In this document: positions 9,498 to 17,524 of the stretch, piece by piece
Numbering within the stretch: position 1 is the first letter of the stretch
How the letters are laid out: the number at the start of each line of letters is the position of its first letter
Notes under the pieces: model-generated
Seen by the model: only the letters and a program-made list of their open reading frames with translations
What the model was told of the DNA's origin: nothing
The model's database searches: none
Assembly (NCBI GenBank): GCA_021789915.1
Contig: JAJYIV010000005.1
Coordinates: forward strand, 1 to 54,514
DNA: 54,514 nucleotides
Direction of reading: 5' to 3'
From: a bacterium
GTDB lineage: Bacteria; Patescibacteriota; Patescibacteriia; UBA9934; GWF2-40-263
Program-made: the position numbers and the translations under genes

Positions 9498-10181
9498 CTA
9501 TTCCTTCTCCGACGAGATGTCCTTGCCCAGGCGGTCCAGCACGCGCGCCGCGTGTTCGCGGCCGCCCAGGCCGAAGGCCAGTCCGCCGGCGATCGCGAGC
9601 ATCGCCACCAATCCGGTGAACAGGGTCTGGATCAGGTTCTGCGCGATTTGCAGCTGCACCAGCGCGGCCATGAAGCTGAACACGACGACGGCCCATTTGG
9701 CGAGGCCGGCGAGGAAGCCGCCCGAAGCAAGCCCCGCCGCGTCCACGGCGGATTTCACCACGTTGCGCACGAAGGTGCCCAGCACGATGCCCGCCAGCAG
9801 GATGATGACGGCGATGATGACGTTCGGAATGTAGAGCACGACCTGCTTCAGGAAATCCGTCACCTGCTCCCAGTGCAGGATGTCCGTGGCGGCGATCAGC
9901 GCCACGATGATGAAGAACCATTTCACGATCCAGCCGAGCAACGGGCCGACCTTGAGCGTCAGACCGGTGCGGCCGAAGGCGCGGTTCACCTCAAGCTTGG
10001 CCATCCCCTCGTCGATTTTCATCATGGCGGCGACATGGATGATGACGCGGTTCAGGATGACGGCCAGGGCGGCACCGACGATGAAGACGGCCAGGGCGGC
10101 GACGGCGGCGGGCAGCGCCTGCACGACGCTTTGCCACAGCTGCGAAACGGAACCTTGGATGATCTCGGCGAAGAGGGACAT
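9498..10181 (-). CDS. TM-helix repeat / mechanosensitive-channel-like membrane protein
   Basis: MSLFAEIIQGSVSQLWQSVVQALPAAVAALAVFIVGAALAVILNRV...GLAFGLGGREHAARVLDRL. Confidence 0.75.
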   Translation of the reverse strand: MSLFAEIIQGSVSQLWQSVVQALPAAVAALAVFIVGAALAVILNRVIIHVAAMMKIDEGMAKLEVNRAFGRTGLTLKVGPLLGWIVKWFFIIVALIAATDILHWEQVTDFLKQVVLYIPNVIIAVIILLAGIVLGTFVRNVVKSAVDAAGLASGGFLAGLAKWAVVVFSFMAALVQLQIAQNLIQTLFTGLVAMLAIAGGLAFGLGGREHAARVLDRLGKDISSEKE

Positions 10182-10198
10182 AGAAGGATAGAAGGGGT

Positions 10199-10582
10199 CT
10201 ACTTTTTCCGCGTAATATTCGCCTCCCGATCGTACACCGGCACGGCGTGCGTCGTCCGCGCCGCGGGCAAGGCGGGCGCCAAATCCGCCAGCGGCCGGCG
10301 GCCGGGATTCTCCAGCGGAATGACCGGCACGTCGAGCGCGAAGGCGATCGCATCCGCCAGAACCGTGCTCACGCGGCTGGCCGTGAAGGCGCCGGGGCCC
10401 GTGACGACGGCCACGGCGGAAATGTCGCCTGGTCCGGCCTTCCACGCGGCAAGCAGACGGTCGAGCTCGGCCAAATACCGCTCGGGCGGCGCGTCGACGC
10501 GGGCCGATTCCTTCAACGCGCCGGCATCGACCAGTCCGAAATCCGCAAATCGGATGTCTTGTGCGGCAAGAAAGAGGATCAT
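10199..10582 (-). CDS. tsaB: TsaB-like protein (t6A biosynthesis)
   Basis: AVAVVTGPGAFTASRVSTVLADAIAFALDVPVIPL resembles the TsaB GPGSFTGLR motif; short and divergent. Confidence 0.65.
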   Translation of the reverse strand: MILFLAAQDIRFADFGLVDAGALKESARVDAPPERYLAELDRLLAAWKAGPGDISAVAVVTGPGAFTASRVSTVLADAIAFALDVPVIPLENPGRRPLADLAPALPAARTTHAVPVYDREANITRKK

Positions 10583-11184
10583 GTCTTCAACGTGTTTACC
10601 ATCACGATCTTTTCGCCTTCCGTGATCGAAAAGAGGAAGCGGTCCATCACCTGGCGGCGATAGAGGAATTCGTCCTTGGGAAGCAGCGTGTAGTTGATCT
10701 CCTGCCCGAATTCCTTTTCGAATTCGCCGACGATGCGGCGCAGCTCCAAGGCATCGATGGAACCGACGATGAGGATGTCCGTCGGCGCTTCCGACGCGTT
10801 GACGAAACGGCCCGTGAAGGCAAGATAGTCGATGACGCCCTTGCCGACGATTTCCTCCACGAGATTCTGCTTGAGCAAAATTTGCACCTTCGTGAACAGC
10901 GAGCGCAGATCGTGGAACAGGATGGACTCCGCATTCGCCACGTAGAAGCGTTTTTTGTCGGCCAGCGTCTTCGCCGACTTCCCTTCCTGCGTGCGTTCAA
11001 CCACCAATCCGAGTTCCATGAGGTTTTTGAGCTCCCGGCGGACGGAATTGAGCTGCGCGTCAATGCGGCGGGTCAGTTCCCGCACGAAGAAGGCGTCGGA
11101 GGAGTGCAGCAAAAAAAGACTGAGCAGGCGCGCGCGCGTCTGGGAGCCGAAGAGCTGCTCAAGGCGGAAAACGTGTGTAGCCAT
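10579..11184 (-). CDS. winged-HTH transcriptional regulator
   Basis: MATHVFRLEQLFGSQTRARLLSLFLLHSSDAFFVRELTRRIDAQLNSVRRELKNLMELGLV. Confidence 0.8.
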   Translation of the reverse strand: MATHVFRLEQLFGSQTRARLLSLFLLHSSDAFFVRELTRRIDAQLNSVRRELKNLMELGLVVERTQEGKSAKTLADKKRFYVANAESILFHDLRSLFTKVQILLKQNLVEEIVGKGVIDYLAFTGRFVNASEAPTDILIVGSIDALELRRIVGEFEKEFGQEINYTLLPKDEFLYRRQVMDRFLFSITEGEKIVMVNTLKT

Positions 11185-11281
11185 AGCGGTGAACCATTCC
11201 TGCCGGTTCCCGGCGTTTCCCCCAGAGATGCTTCGTGTATATAATCTACTCTCAAGGAGGCCGATTGAGCAAGATTCGCCT

Positions 11282-13435
11282 ATGACGTCCCTGATTCTCA
11301 AAGCCGGCCAATATCGCGAGCCTGATGCGCCCTCCGCCGAGACGCTTTTGCAGCCGCTGGAGGGACGGAGCGGATACGTGTTCGGACTTTGGACGGTCAA
11401 GCCTCTCAAACACACGGAACGCGCGGACGCGTTCGGAACCGTCCTGCAGGACCATCTGCTGCGCTTGGCATCCGGCTTCGGCGCCCGGGCGAATGTCCAG
11501 CACCGCTTTGAACAATTTTTGCGCGCACTCAACGAAGCCCTCGCGGACCAGGTGCGGGAAGGCGCCTGGGACATCCCCATCCGGAACGTGCATGCCTTCG
11601 TCGGCGTCGCCTGCGACGGCCAGATCTTTTTTTCCGGCGCCGGCGACCTGACGGCCCTGTACCTGCATCGGCGGCCGGACGGCCCTTATCAAGTCTACAA
11701 TCTCTTCCGCGGCATACAGACGGAGCAGGCGCTGCCCTCGTGGGAAAAGGCGTTTGCCGTCGTCCTGGACGGGGACCTGCAGCCGGGCGACGTGCTGTGC
11801 GCGTCCAACCATGACGTGAAGCGTCTGCTGCCGCCGGAAGAATTGAACCGCTATCTTTCGGCCCTTCCCCCCGCGTCCGCGGCGGAAAAAATACGACAGC
11901 ATTTCCCCGCCCGGACCGACATGTCCCTGATCATCCTGCAGGCCGTCGACGCTTCGCCGTTTGCCATGGATCGCGCCGTCCCGCACGCGGACCTGTCCGT
12001 CGCCCGCATGGCGGAGACGGAACGGCAGACGGAGCAGCTCCTGGAGGATCAGGGGCCCCATATGTTTGCCGCTCTGCGGAACCGGTTCGCACGCCACGAC
12101 GATGGCGTGCCGGGCCTGCGCCGCCCGTTCGCCGTGTACGCGACCTCCCTGTTCAAATCCGTCCTGCGCTTCCTGGTGACGGCCTTCGGCTGGTCCGCGC
12201 GCGCCGCACGGCAGGTGCGCCAGGCGCGCGATCGGCAGGATCTGGCGCGCGCGCTCAAGGCGCGGGCCCGCGCCTTGGCGGATCGGGCATTCGGCCGCTT
12301 CCGCCGCATTTCCCGCGCCAGCCGCTATCTCGGCGCGGCCGCAGCGGTCGTCGTCGTCGCTATCGTCATCGGCATCAGCGCCATCTCGCACGGCCAGGCC
12401 GTGGCCAGAGCCAGCGCCGCGTACGAGGCGCAGGTGGCCGCCATTAAGGACCGGCGCGACCAGGCGGCGGCGGCCCTCATCTATCGCGACGAGCAAAAAG
12501 CCAAGGCGCTGTACGAAGAGGCGGCCGGCCTGGCGGCCAAGCTCCCGACGGACACGGCGGCGCGCGCGGCGGAAGCCAAGGCGCTTTCCGCCGACATCCA
12601 GGCCGGGCTGGATGAAGTCCGCCATGTCGTGAACGTGCCAAGTCCGCCGCTCGAAGCCGACTTGGCGGCGCTCGGCACGAACGCGACGGGCACGGCGCTC
12701 TTGAACGACGGCGGCACGCTGTACGTGTTCGGCTCCGACAAAAAAGTGTACCGCTTCGACCCGGCCGGCAAGACCTTCCAACCGGTGAACGCGGCCGCGG
12801 GCGGCGTCGGCGCGGCCCTGGCCACGACGTCGGAGAACGGCACGGATTACTTTCTGGACGACCGGCCCGGCGTTTCGCTCTTCGATCCGGCGCATTCCCT
12901 CGAACAGGTGACTGATCTGCAGCCGCCCGCCGGCACGGCCTGGACCGACCTCGCGCTCTACGGCGGCAGGCTGTACGTGCTGGCTCCAAACGCAGGCGAC
13001 GGGCACATCCTGCGCTTCGGCACCACGGGCAGCGGCTTCACCCAGCCCGCCAACTGGATCAAGACCAAAAGCACGAGTCTGGCGGACGCGATGTCGATGG
13101 CCATTGACGGGACGATTTTCGTCCTGAAGCGCAGCGGCTCCGTGGTGCGCTTCGCCCAGGGCAGCGAGGTCGGGTGGGCTGTACAGCAGGTCGACCCGCC
13201 GGTTGCGGCGCCCACGCGCATCTGGACGGACCAAAACAGCAACTACGTGTACGTGCTGGATCCGCCGAACAGGCGCCTCATCGTCTACGCCAAGCAGACG
13301 GGCGCCTTCGTCAGCCAGTACCGCTCCGACGCCTTCGCCAATCTCACGGATTTCTCCGTGGACGAGAAGGATCGCGTGATCTACCTGCTCTCCGGCTCCA
13401 AGCTCTACGCCATTACGGCGAGCCACGTGCAGTAA
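11282..13435 (+). CDS. PP2C-like domain plus TM plus beta-propeller-like protein
   Basis: N-terminal PP2C-like segment, central TM (AAAVVVVAIVIGISAI), C-terminal repeats (LYVFGSDKKVYRFDPAGKTF, IWTDQNSNYVYVLDPPNRRLIVY). Confidence 0.75.
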   Translation: MTSLILKAGQYREPDAPSAETLLQPLEGRSGYVFGLWTVKPLKHTERADAFGTVLQDHLLRLASGFGARANVQHRFEQFLRALNEALADQVREGAWDIPIRNVHAFVGVACDGQIFFSGAGDLTALYLHRRPDGPYQVYNLFRGIQTEQALPSWEKAFAVVLDGDLQPGDVLCASNHDVKRLLPPEELNRYLSALPPASAAEKIRQHFPARTDMSLIILQAVDASPFAMDRAVPHADLSVARMAETERQTEQLLEDQGPHMFAALRNRFARHDDGVPGLRRPFAVYATSLFKSVLRFLVTAFGWSARAARQVRQARDRQDLARALKARARALADRAFGRFRRISRASRYLGAAAAVVVVAIVIGISAISHGQAVARASAAYEAQVAAIKDRRDQAAAALIYRDEQKAKALYEEAAGLAAKLPTDTAARAAEAKALSADIQAGLDEVRHVVNVPSPPLEADLAALGTNATGTALLNDGGTLYVFGSDKKVYRFDPAGKTFQPVNAAAGGVGAALATTSENGTDYFLDDRPGVSLFDPAHSLEQVTDLQPPAGTAWTDLALYGGRLYVLAPNAGDGHILRFGTTGSGFTQPANWIKTKSTSLADAMSMAIDGTIFVLKRSGSVVRFAQGSEVGWAVQQVDPPVAAPTRIWTDQNSNYVYVLDPPNRRLIVYAKQTGAFVSQYRSDAFANLTDFSVDEKDRVIYLLSGSKLYAITASHVQ

Positions 13436-13647
13436 AAGATCCTTTCATCCCCTCGTCATTGCGAGGACCCCGCCTGCATGCAGGCGGGGGAAGGATGACA
13501 AGGGGGAGGTAGGATGACGCGGGGATGGAGCGCGCCGCCGGAGGCTTCCGGCAAAAGAGTCTCGTGATCCCTCGACTTCGCCCCGCCTGCATGCAGGCAG
13601 GGCTTCGCTCGGGATGACACTAAGGAGCGGGGGATTTCCGGCAAAGC

Positions 13648-13674
13648 AAAAGACGCCCCGCGAGGGCGTCTTTT
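13648..13674. terminator. bidirectional intrinsic terminator
   Basis: aaaagacgccccgcgagggcgtctttt between convergent genes. Confidence 0.85.
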
Positions 13675-13681
13675 GACTGGA

Positions 13682-14077
13682 TTACTTCAGCGCGACCTTG
13701 GCGCCGGCGGCTTCCAGCTTCTTCTTCATTTCCTCGGCGGCGGCCTTGTCCAGGCCGGCCTTGATGACCTTCGGCGCGCCGTCGACCATCGCCTTGGCCT
13801 CGGCGAGGCCCAAGCCCGTCACTTCGCGGACGGCCTTGATGGCGTTGATCTTGTTGTCGCCGGCGGCCGTGAGCTCGACGTCGAAGGACGTCTTCTCCTC
13901 GGCGGCGGCAGCGCCACCCGCGCCGCCCATCATCATGACGGGAGCGGCGGCGGACACGCCGAACTTGGATTCGAGGACCTTCACCAATTCGGCGAGGTCG
14001 ATGACGGACAGCTTTTCAATCGTTTCGACGAGCGCGGCAAACTTCGCCGGCACTTCGACCTTGGTCTCTTCGGACAT
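13682..14077 (-). CDS. rplL: 50S ribosomal protein L7/L12
   Basis: [41 protein letters not shown]...[46 protein letters not shown]. Confidence 0.97.
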   Translation of the reverse strand: MSEETKVEVPAKFAALVETIEKLSVIDLAELVKVLESKFGVSAAAPVMMMGGAGGAAAAEEKTSFDVELTAAGDNKINAIKAVREVTGLGLAEAKAMVDGAPKVIKAGLDKAAAEEMKKKLEAAGAKVALK

Positions 14078-14085
14078 ATTTTTTC

Positions 14086-14155
14086 GTGTCATCCTGAGCC
14101 GAAGGCGAAGGATCTCGCGACGGCGCGTGATCCCCCACTTCGTTCGGGATGACAC
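14086..14155. repeat. gtgtcatcctgag/gggatgacac dispersed palindrome
   Basis: Inverted repeat in the rplJ-rplL intergenic region; same family as 1244-1351, 21086-21151 and 40433-40535. Confidence 0.7.
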
Positions 14156-14168
14156 ATGATTATGATAT

Positions 14169-14687
14169 TTAGGCGGCGACCGGAGCCTGCGCGGCGGGCT
14201 TCTCGTCCTTCGTCGCGATCGCGTTCAACACGCGGACGAAACCGGACACCGGATTGTTGATGGAACCGACCAGCTTCGCGTACAGCTCCAGGCGGGTCGG
14301 GATCTTGGCGAGCGCCTTGACGTACGCGGCGTCCACGGTCTTGCCTTCCATCAGGCCGCCGACGATCTTGATGGCGTCGCGGTCCTTGGATAGCGCGGCG
14401 ACCAGTTTGGCCGGGGCGATTTCATCCTGCATGCCGAAGGCGGTGAGGATGGAGCCGTCGAAGGTCGCGGCCGGGATGTCCAGTCCGGCGTCCTTGAGGG
14501 CGCGCATCAGCAAGGTCTTCTTCGCGACCACGAACTCGACGCCTTCCTTGCGGCCTTGGGCGCGCATCTTGTCGGCGTCTTCCATCGTGTAGCCTCCGAT
14601 GGAGGTGAACACGACGGACTTCATGCGGCGGGCCTTGTCCGCCAGCTTCGTGACGATATCGGCTTTTTGAGCACGCGTTTTGGGCAT
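14169..14687 (-). CDS. rplJ: 50S ribosomal protein L10
   Basis: [64 protein letters not shown]. Confidence 0.95.
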   Translation of the reverse strand: MPKTRAQKADIVTKLADKARRMKSVVFTSIGGYTMEDADKMRAQGRKEGVEFVVAKKTLLMRALKDAGLDIPAATFDGSILTAFGMQDEIAPAKLVAALSKDRDAIKIVGGLMEGKTVDAAYVKALAKIPTRLELYAKLVGSINNPVSGFVRVLNAIATKDEKPAAQAPVAA

Positions 14688-14795
14688 AGTCGAATTGGCT
14701 TTTGGCTTTTGGCATTTAGCTTTTAGCCAGAGGGAGTCGGCGCCTTCATGCCAACAGCCAATAGCTAGCAGCCAACAGCCTTCACACCGACCTTT

Positions 14796-14940
14796 AACAA
14801 AATCTCCACGGTTTTTGGCCGGGAGATCGCGGGCCCCGCGCCACCCTCCCCTGTCAAGGGGAGGTCTGGTGGGGTCGCTGCGCCTCAACGGGACTTACGC
14901 CTTTCGGCGACCCGTTTTCTACGGCCGTGGGAGATTTGTT
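14796..14940 (-). ncRNA. L10 leader (r-protein autoregulatory leader)
   Basis: Closing helix AACAAATCTCCCACGG...CCGTGGAGATTTTGTT; internal GGTCGCCGAAAGGCGTAAGTCCCGTTGAGGCGCAG; located upstream of rplJ. Confidence 0.78.
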
Positions 14941-14943
14941 GGG

Positions 14944-14972
14944 AGGATAACCTGGCTATACGGATGCGTCAA
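14944..14972 (-). promoter_or_regulatory. rplJL leader promoter (TTGACG-N17-TATCCT)
   Basis: -35 at 14967-14972 and -10 at 14944-14949; the -35 overlaps the stop codon of the STAS-like gene. Confidence 0.65.
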
Positions 14973-15271
14973 GAGGATGTGTTTGCTCGGTTGAATGTGA
15001 TGTCATTTCCTTTCTCCAACGTCTTTATCGTAAGAGAAACGGATGGGTTTCCGGATTTCTTCAACCGCAGACGTTCCCCGAATTTTTTTTGCAACGGAGT
15101 CAAAAACTCATCCCCCCAGGACGGGGAAAACACGTCCACGCCCTTAAAATCCACGACGATTTCCTCACGGCCTCCAAGCCCTGCCAGCGTGGGCAAAAAA
15201 GCCGCGTACGCCTCCTTGCCGGCCTGGCGGGACGTGAGCACGGAACCGAACCTCTCAATGTTGATGATCAT
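14969..15271 (-). CDS. STAS-like (DUF4325) domain protein
   Basis: MIINIERFGSVLTSRQAGKEAYAAFLPTLAGLGGREEIVVDFKGVDVFSPSWGDEFLTPLQKKFGERLRL. Confidence 0.75.
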   Translation of the reverse strand: MIINIERFGSVLTSRQAGKEAYAAFLPTLAGLGGREEIVVDFKGVDVFSPSWGDEFLTPLQKKFGERLRLKKSGNPSVSLTIKTLEKGNDITFNRANTSS

Positions 15272-15279
15272 ACGTTTCC

Positions 15280-16014
15280 TCAATAGTTGATGAAGCACAG
15301 GGAGCCGCGGATGAAAGCGCCCGCCCGCTTGATCATGAGCTTGGGATGGCCTTTGCGGATTCCGAGAATCGCGTGGCCGGATTGAAAGCGCAATGAGGCT
15401 TTGCACTCCATCAACGCATCCTTTACGAATTTCAATCCGTTGCCGCGATGCTCTGGCGCACGGCCGGTAATGAATTCGGTAAAAGCCGCCTTCAACGCGT
15501 CTTCATCCGTTTCGAGGTCCGGCCGGATTCTGCGCAGCGTGGCCCTGACGCCGACGCCGCGATCCGCAAGGACAATCGAATGTTTGCCGGTATCGTACGC
15601 AAAAAACACACCGCGGACGTCCGGCCAATTCCCCAAATTATGGTCGAAAGAATTGTTGCCTATTTCGCCCACGGACGAAGAAACGAGCGGGGCCGATTTC
15701 CGGCGCACCGGATCCGCATCGAGTTCACGCGCCAACCGTTCAAGGCGCGCCGTGAACACGTCGCTGGTCGGACAATAAAAATCCGGCTCCGGTTCTTTCG
15801 GCGTTTCGGCGATTGCCCATTCCTCGGCCATCCGGAAAATTCCCTTGGTCTTCCTGCCGAGATCCTCAAGCGAGTAATAACGGTGCCCGCCCGGGGAGAC
15901 GAATGTCGGCTTGAATGTTCCATCGCCGTGCCAACGCCGAAGTGTGGCCTCTGAAACGCCGAGGCACCGGGCGGCTTCGCTTATGGACACAAAATTTTTG
16001 GCGTTTCTATCCAT
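15280..16014 (-). CDS. MerR-type HTH fused to GHKL (HATPase_c) domain
   Basis: FVSISEAARCLGVSEATLRRWHGDGTFKPTFVSPGGHRYYSLEDL (HTH) then GEIGNNSFDHN, VLADRGVGV, GNGLKFVKDAL (GHKL N, G1, G2 boxes). Confidence 0.82.
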   Translation of the reverse strand: MDRNAKNFVSISEAARCLGVSEATLRRWHGDGTFKPTFVSPGGHRYYSLEDLGRKTKGIFRMAEEWAIAETPKEPEPDFYCPTSDVFTARLERLARELDADPVRRKSAPLVSSSVGEIGNNSFDHNLGNWPDVRGVFFAYDTGKHSIVLADRGVGVRATLRRIRPDLETDEDALKAAFTEFITGRAPEHRGNGLKFVKDALMECKASLRFQSGHAILGIRKGHPKLMIKRAGAFIRGSLCFINY

Positions 16015-16035
16015 AATTCCTGCAGGGGTGGTCGT

Positions 16036-16063
16036 ATTGTACCAAAATTACACATTCCGTCAA
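16036..16063 (-). promoter_or_regulatory. promoter of the HTH-ATPase operon (TTGACG-N16-TACAAT)
   Basis: -35 16058-16063, -10 16036-16041; aaatct repeats at 16063, 16073 and 16092 adjoin and overlap it. Confidence 0.6.
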
Positions 16064-16100
16064 AATCTGCACAAATCTATACATTTTGATGAAATCTACC

Positions 16101-16163
16101 AAAAGGCCCGAGCCTGCATATCAGGCTCGGGCCAATCCGTTTTCTACGGCCGTGGGAGATTTG
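16101..16163 (-). ncRNA. putative short RNA carrying the 5' arm of the L10 leader plus a terminator
   Basis: Promoter TTGACC-N17-TATAGT (16169-16197), 27 nt identical to the L10 leader 5' arm, then a 12-bp hairpin ggcccgagcctg/caggctcgggcc and UUUU. Confidence 0.5.
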
Positions 16164-16405
16164 CTGGCACTATAGCGGAGGATCGGGACGGGGTCAAGAG
16201 AGTTATATAAAGCTGTGCAAAAAAATGAAAAAACCGTTGATGTTCAATATGTAAACCGACGCGGCGATTAGTACGGAAAGTAGCACCCCGTACTCGCTCA
16301 TTGCCAGCTTGAACAGCAGAAAATCGACTCGGCCAAGAAGTACTTCGAGGTCATCAACGTGAACTATAAAGAGGCCGATGGCTAAGAATAATTTACCGAA
16401 CTCAT

Positions 16406-16879
16406 CTAAACGAGGTGATTTACAAGTTCGTCCGAGGTCATTATCTTCAATCCAGAAAAAGTTTGTTCAAGCTTCTCACGCCGCCCATCACGAATAAATT
16501 CATCCAGATCCTCCGTCACAAATATGTCGTTACCGGAACGAATGTGTGCCTCCAAGTGTCGAATATCTCCCATATTGTGCTTGCCTAGAATTTTTGCCAC
16601 CTCGTCAAAAGTACCATCATCACTTCCCCACACAGAACCATCGTTCCATTTAGAGTGACCCCATACAGCAACAGCGGGGACCTTCTCCGTGTTTTTGGAA
16701 AAGTTCTCGATATTCACATCGAAGACCTCAATAAGGTATCGACCAACAAGTCTTCTTAAAATCCTTTTATTCGCACTTGAATCAGCTGTAACCCTCAACA
16801 TAGTGTCGACCGTTAAAGTGGAAATATCAGGCCGATGAATAAATAGGCTTCGGTGATCCCGTACTTTTGTCGGATCCAT
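16406..16879 (-). CDS. hypothetical protein, weakly PIN-like C-terminus
   Basis: MGDIRHLEAHIRSGNDIFVTEDLDEFIRDGRREKLEQTFSGLKIMTSDELVNHL; start uncertain, probably near 16800. Confidence 0.45.
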   Translation of the reverse strand: MDPTKVRDHRSLFIHRPDISTLTVDTMLRVTADSSANKRILRRLVGRYLIEVFDVNIENFSKNTEKVPAVAVWGHSKWNDGSVWGSDDGTFDEVAKILGKHNMGDIRHLEAHIRSGNDIFVTEDLDEFIRDGRREKLEQTFSGLKIMTSDELVNHLV

Positions 16880-16980
16880 GAACGGAAACGACGGTAATCA
16901 AGTCTCCAACCCAAAGAGCTGACCCCTTTATGGAGATTCGCGCCGTCGATGTAGGCAATTTTCCTCGGTTCTCGCTCCAC
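16813..16980 (-). pseudogene. truncated NYN-domain fragment
   Basis: MEREPRKIAYIDGANLHKGVSSLGWRLDYRRFRSWIRQKYGITEAYLFIGLIFPL* aligns with the N-terminus of the 53692-54411 ORF. Confidence 0.7.
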
Positions 16981-17095
16981 AAGATGTTTTTTGCTGTAAG
17001 CAAGCGTACATCAATTCGCCGGCTCTGCAATGTTCCTTGACCTCGATCGTTTGGAGACGAGAAGGACCCACAACCCCGTGCCTATCAAGAGGATT

Positions 17096-17201
17096 GTGCA
17101 AAAATTGCATAATGCTTTTTGAACCATCCGAAAATCCCGGAGAGTTCAGCTGTTGCAAAAAATGCAACAGCTGGAATCGTCAGTGTGTGCAAAATCTGCA
17201 C
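17096..17201. repeat. three nTGCA-N5-TGCAn palindromic sites
   Basis: gtgcaAAAATtgcat (17096-17110), ttgcaAAAAAtgcaa (17153-17167), gtgcaAAATCtgcac (17187-17201). Confidence 0.6.
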
Positions 17202-17212
17202 CTACTGACCGG

Positions 17213-17241
17213 TTGCACTTTGTCCGAAATCCTCTTACACT
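17213..17241 (+). promoter_or_regulatory. metK promoter (TTGCAC-N17-TACACT)
   Basis: Spacing 17 bp, just upstream of the riboswitch. Confidence 0.6.
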
Positions 17242-17257
17242 CCCCTCACAACTGAAT

Positions 17258-17365
17258 CACCTATCAAGAGAGCGGCGAGGGTTCTGGCCCTGTGACCCGC
17301 CGGCAACCGGTTTGCGCAAGCAAACACGGTGCCACATCCAGCCCTGAACGGGGAAAGATAACGTG
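17258..17365 (+). ncRNA. SAM-I (S-box) riboswitch
   Basis: ctatcaagagagcggcgagggttctggccctgtgacccgccggcaaccgg...cacggtgccacatccagccc...gaaagataacgtg; upstream of metK. Confidence 0.93.
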
Positions 17366-17374
17366 TCACCTAAG

Positions 17375-17406
17375 ACGCCTCTTTCCGCGCGGGAATAGGC
17401 GTTTTG
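17375..17406 (+). terminator. riboswitch expression-platform terminator
   Basis: acgcctctttccgcgcgggaataggcgttttg hairpin followed by U-run. Confidence 0.75.
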
Positions 17407-17524
17407 CGTTGCGATGGGAACAGGATTGCTTCCCCCGCCTGCATGCAGGCGGGGGAAGCAATGATGAGAAGAAAATACGATCCGATTTTTTACTTCCTAC
17501 TCACTACCCACTACTCACTTTCCT

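Noticed and set aside
11252-13426. 724-aa minus-strand ORF
   Set aside because: Antisense shadow of the PP2C-like/propeller gene; composition (RRR, HVE, AGR runs) is not protein-like.
13440-13640. Cluster of gcctgcatgcaggc repeats as a possible CRISPR
   Set aside because: Irregular palindromes without uniform spacers or cas genes; treated as dispersed repeats.
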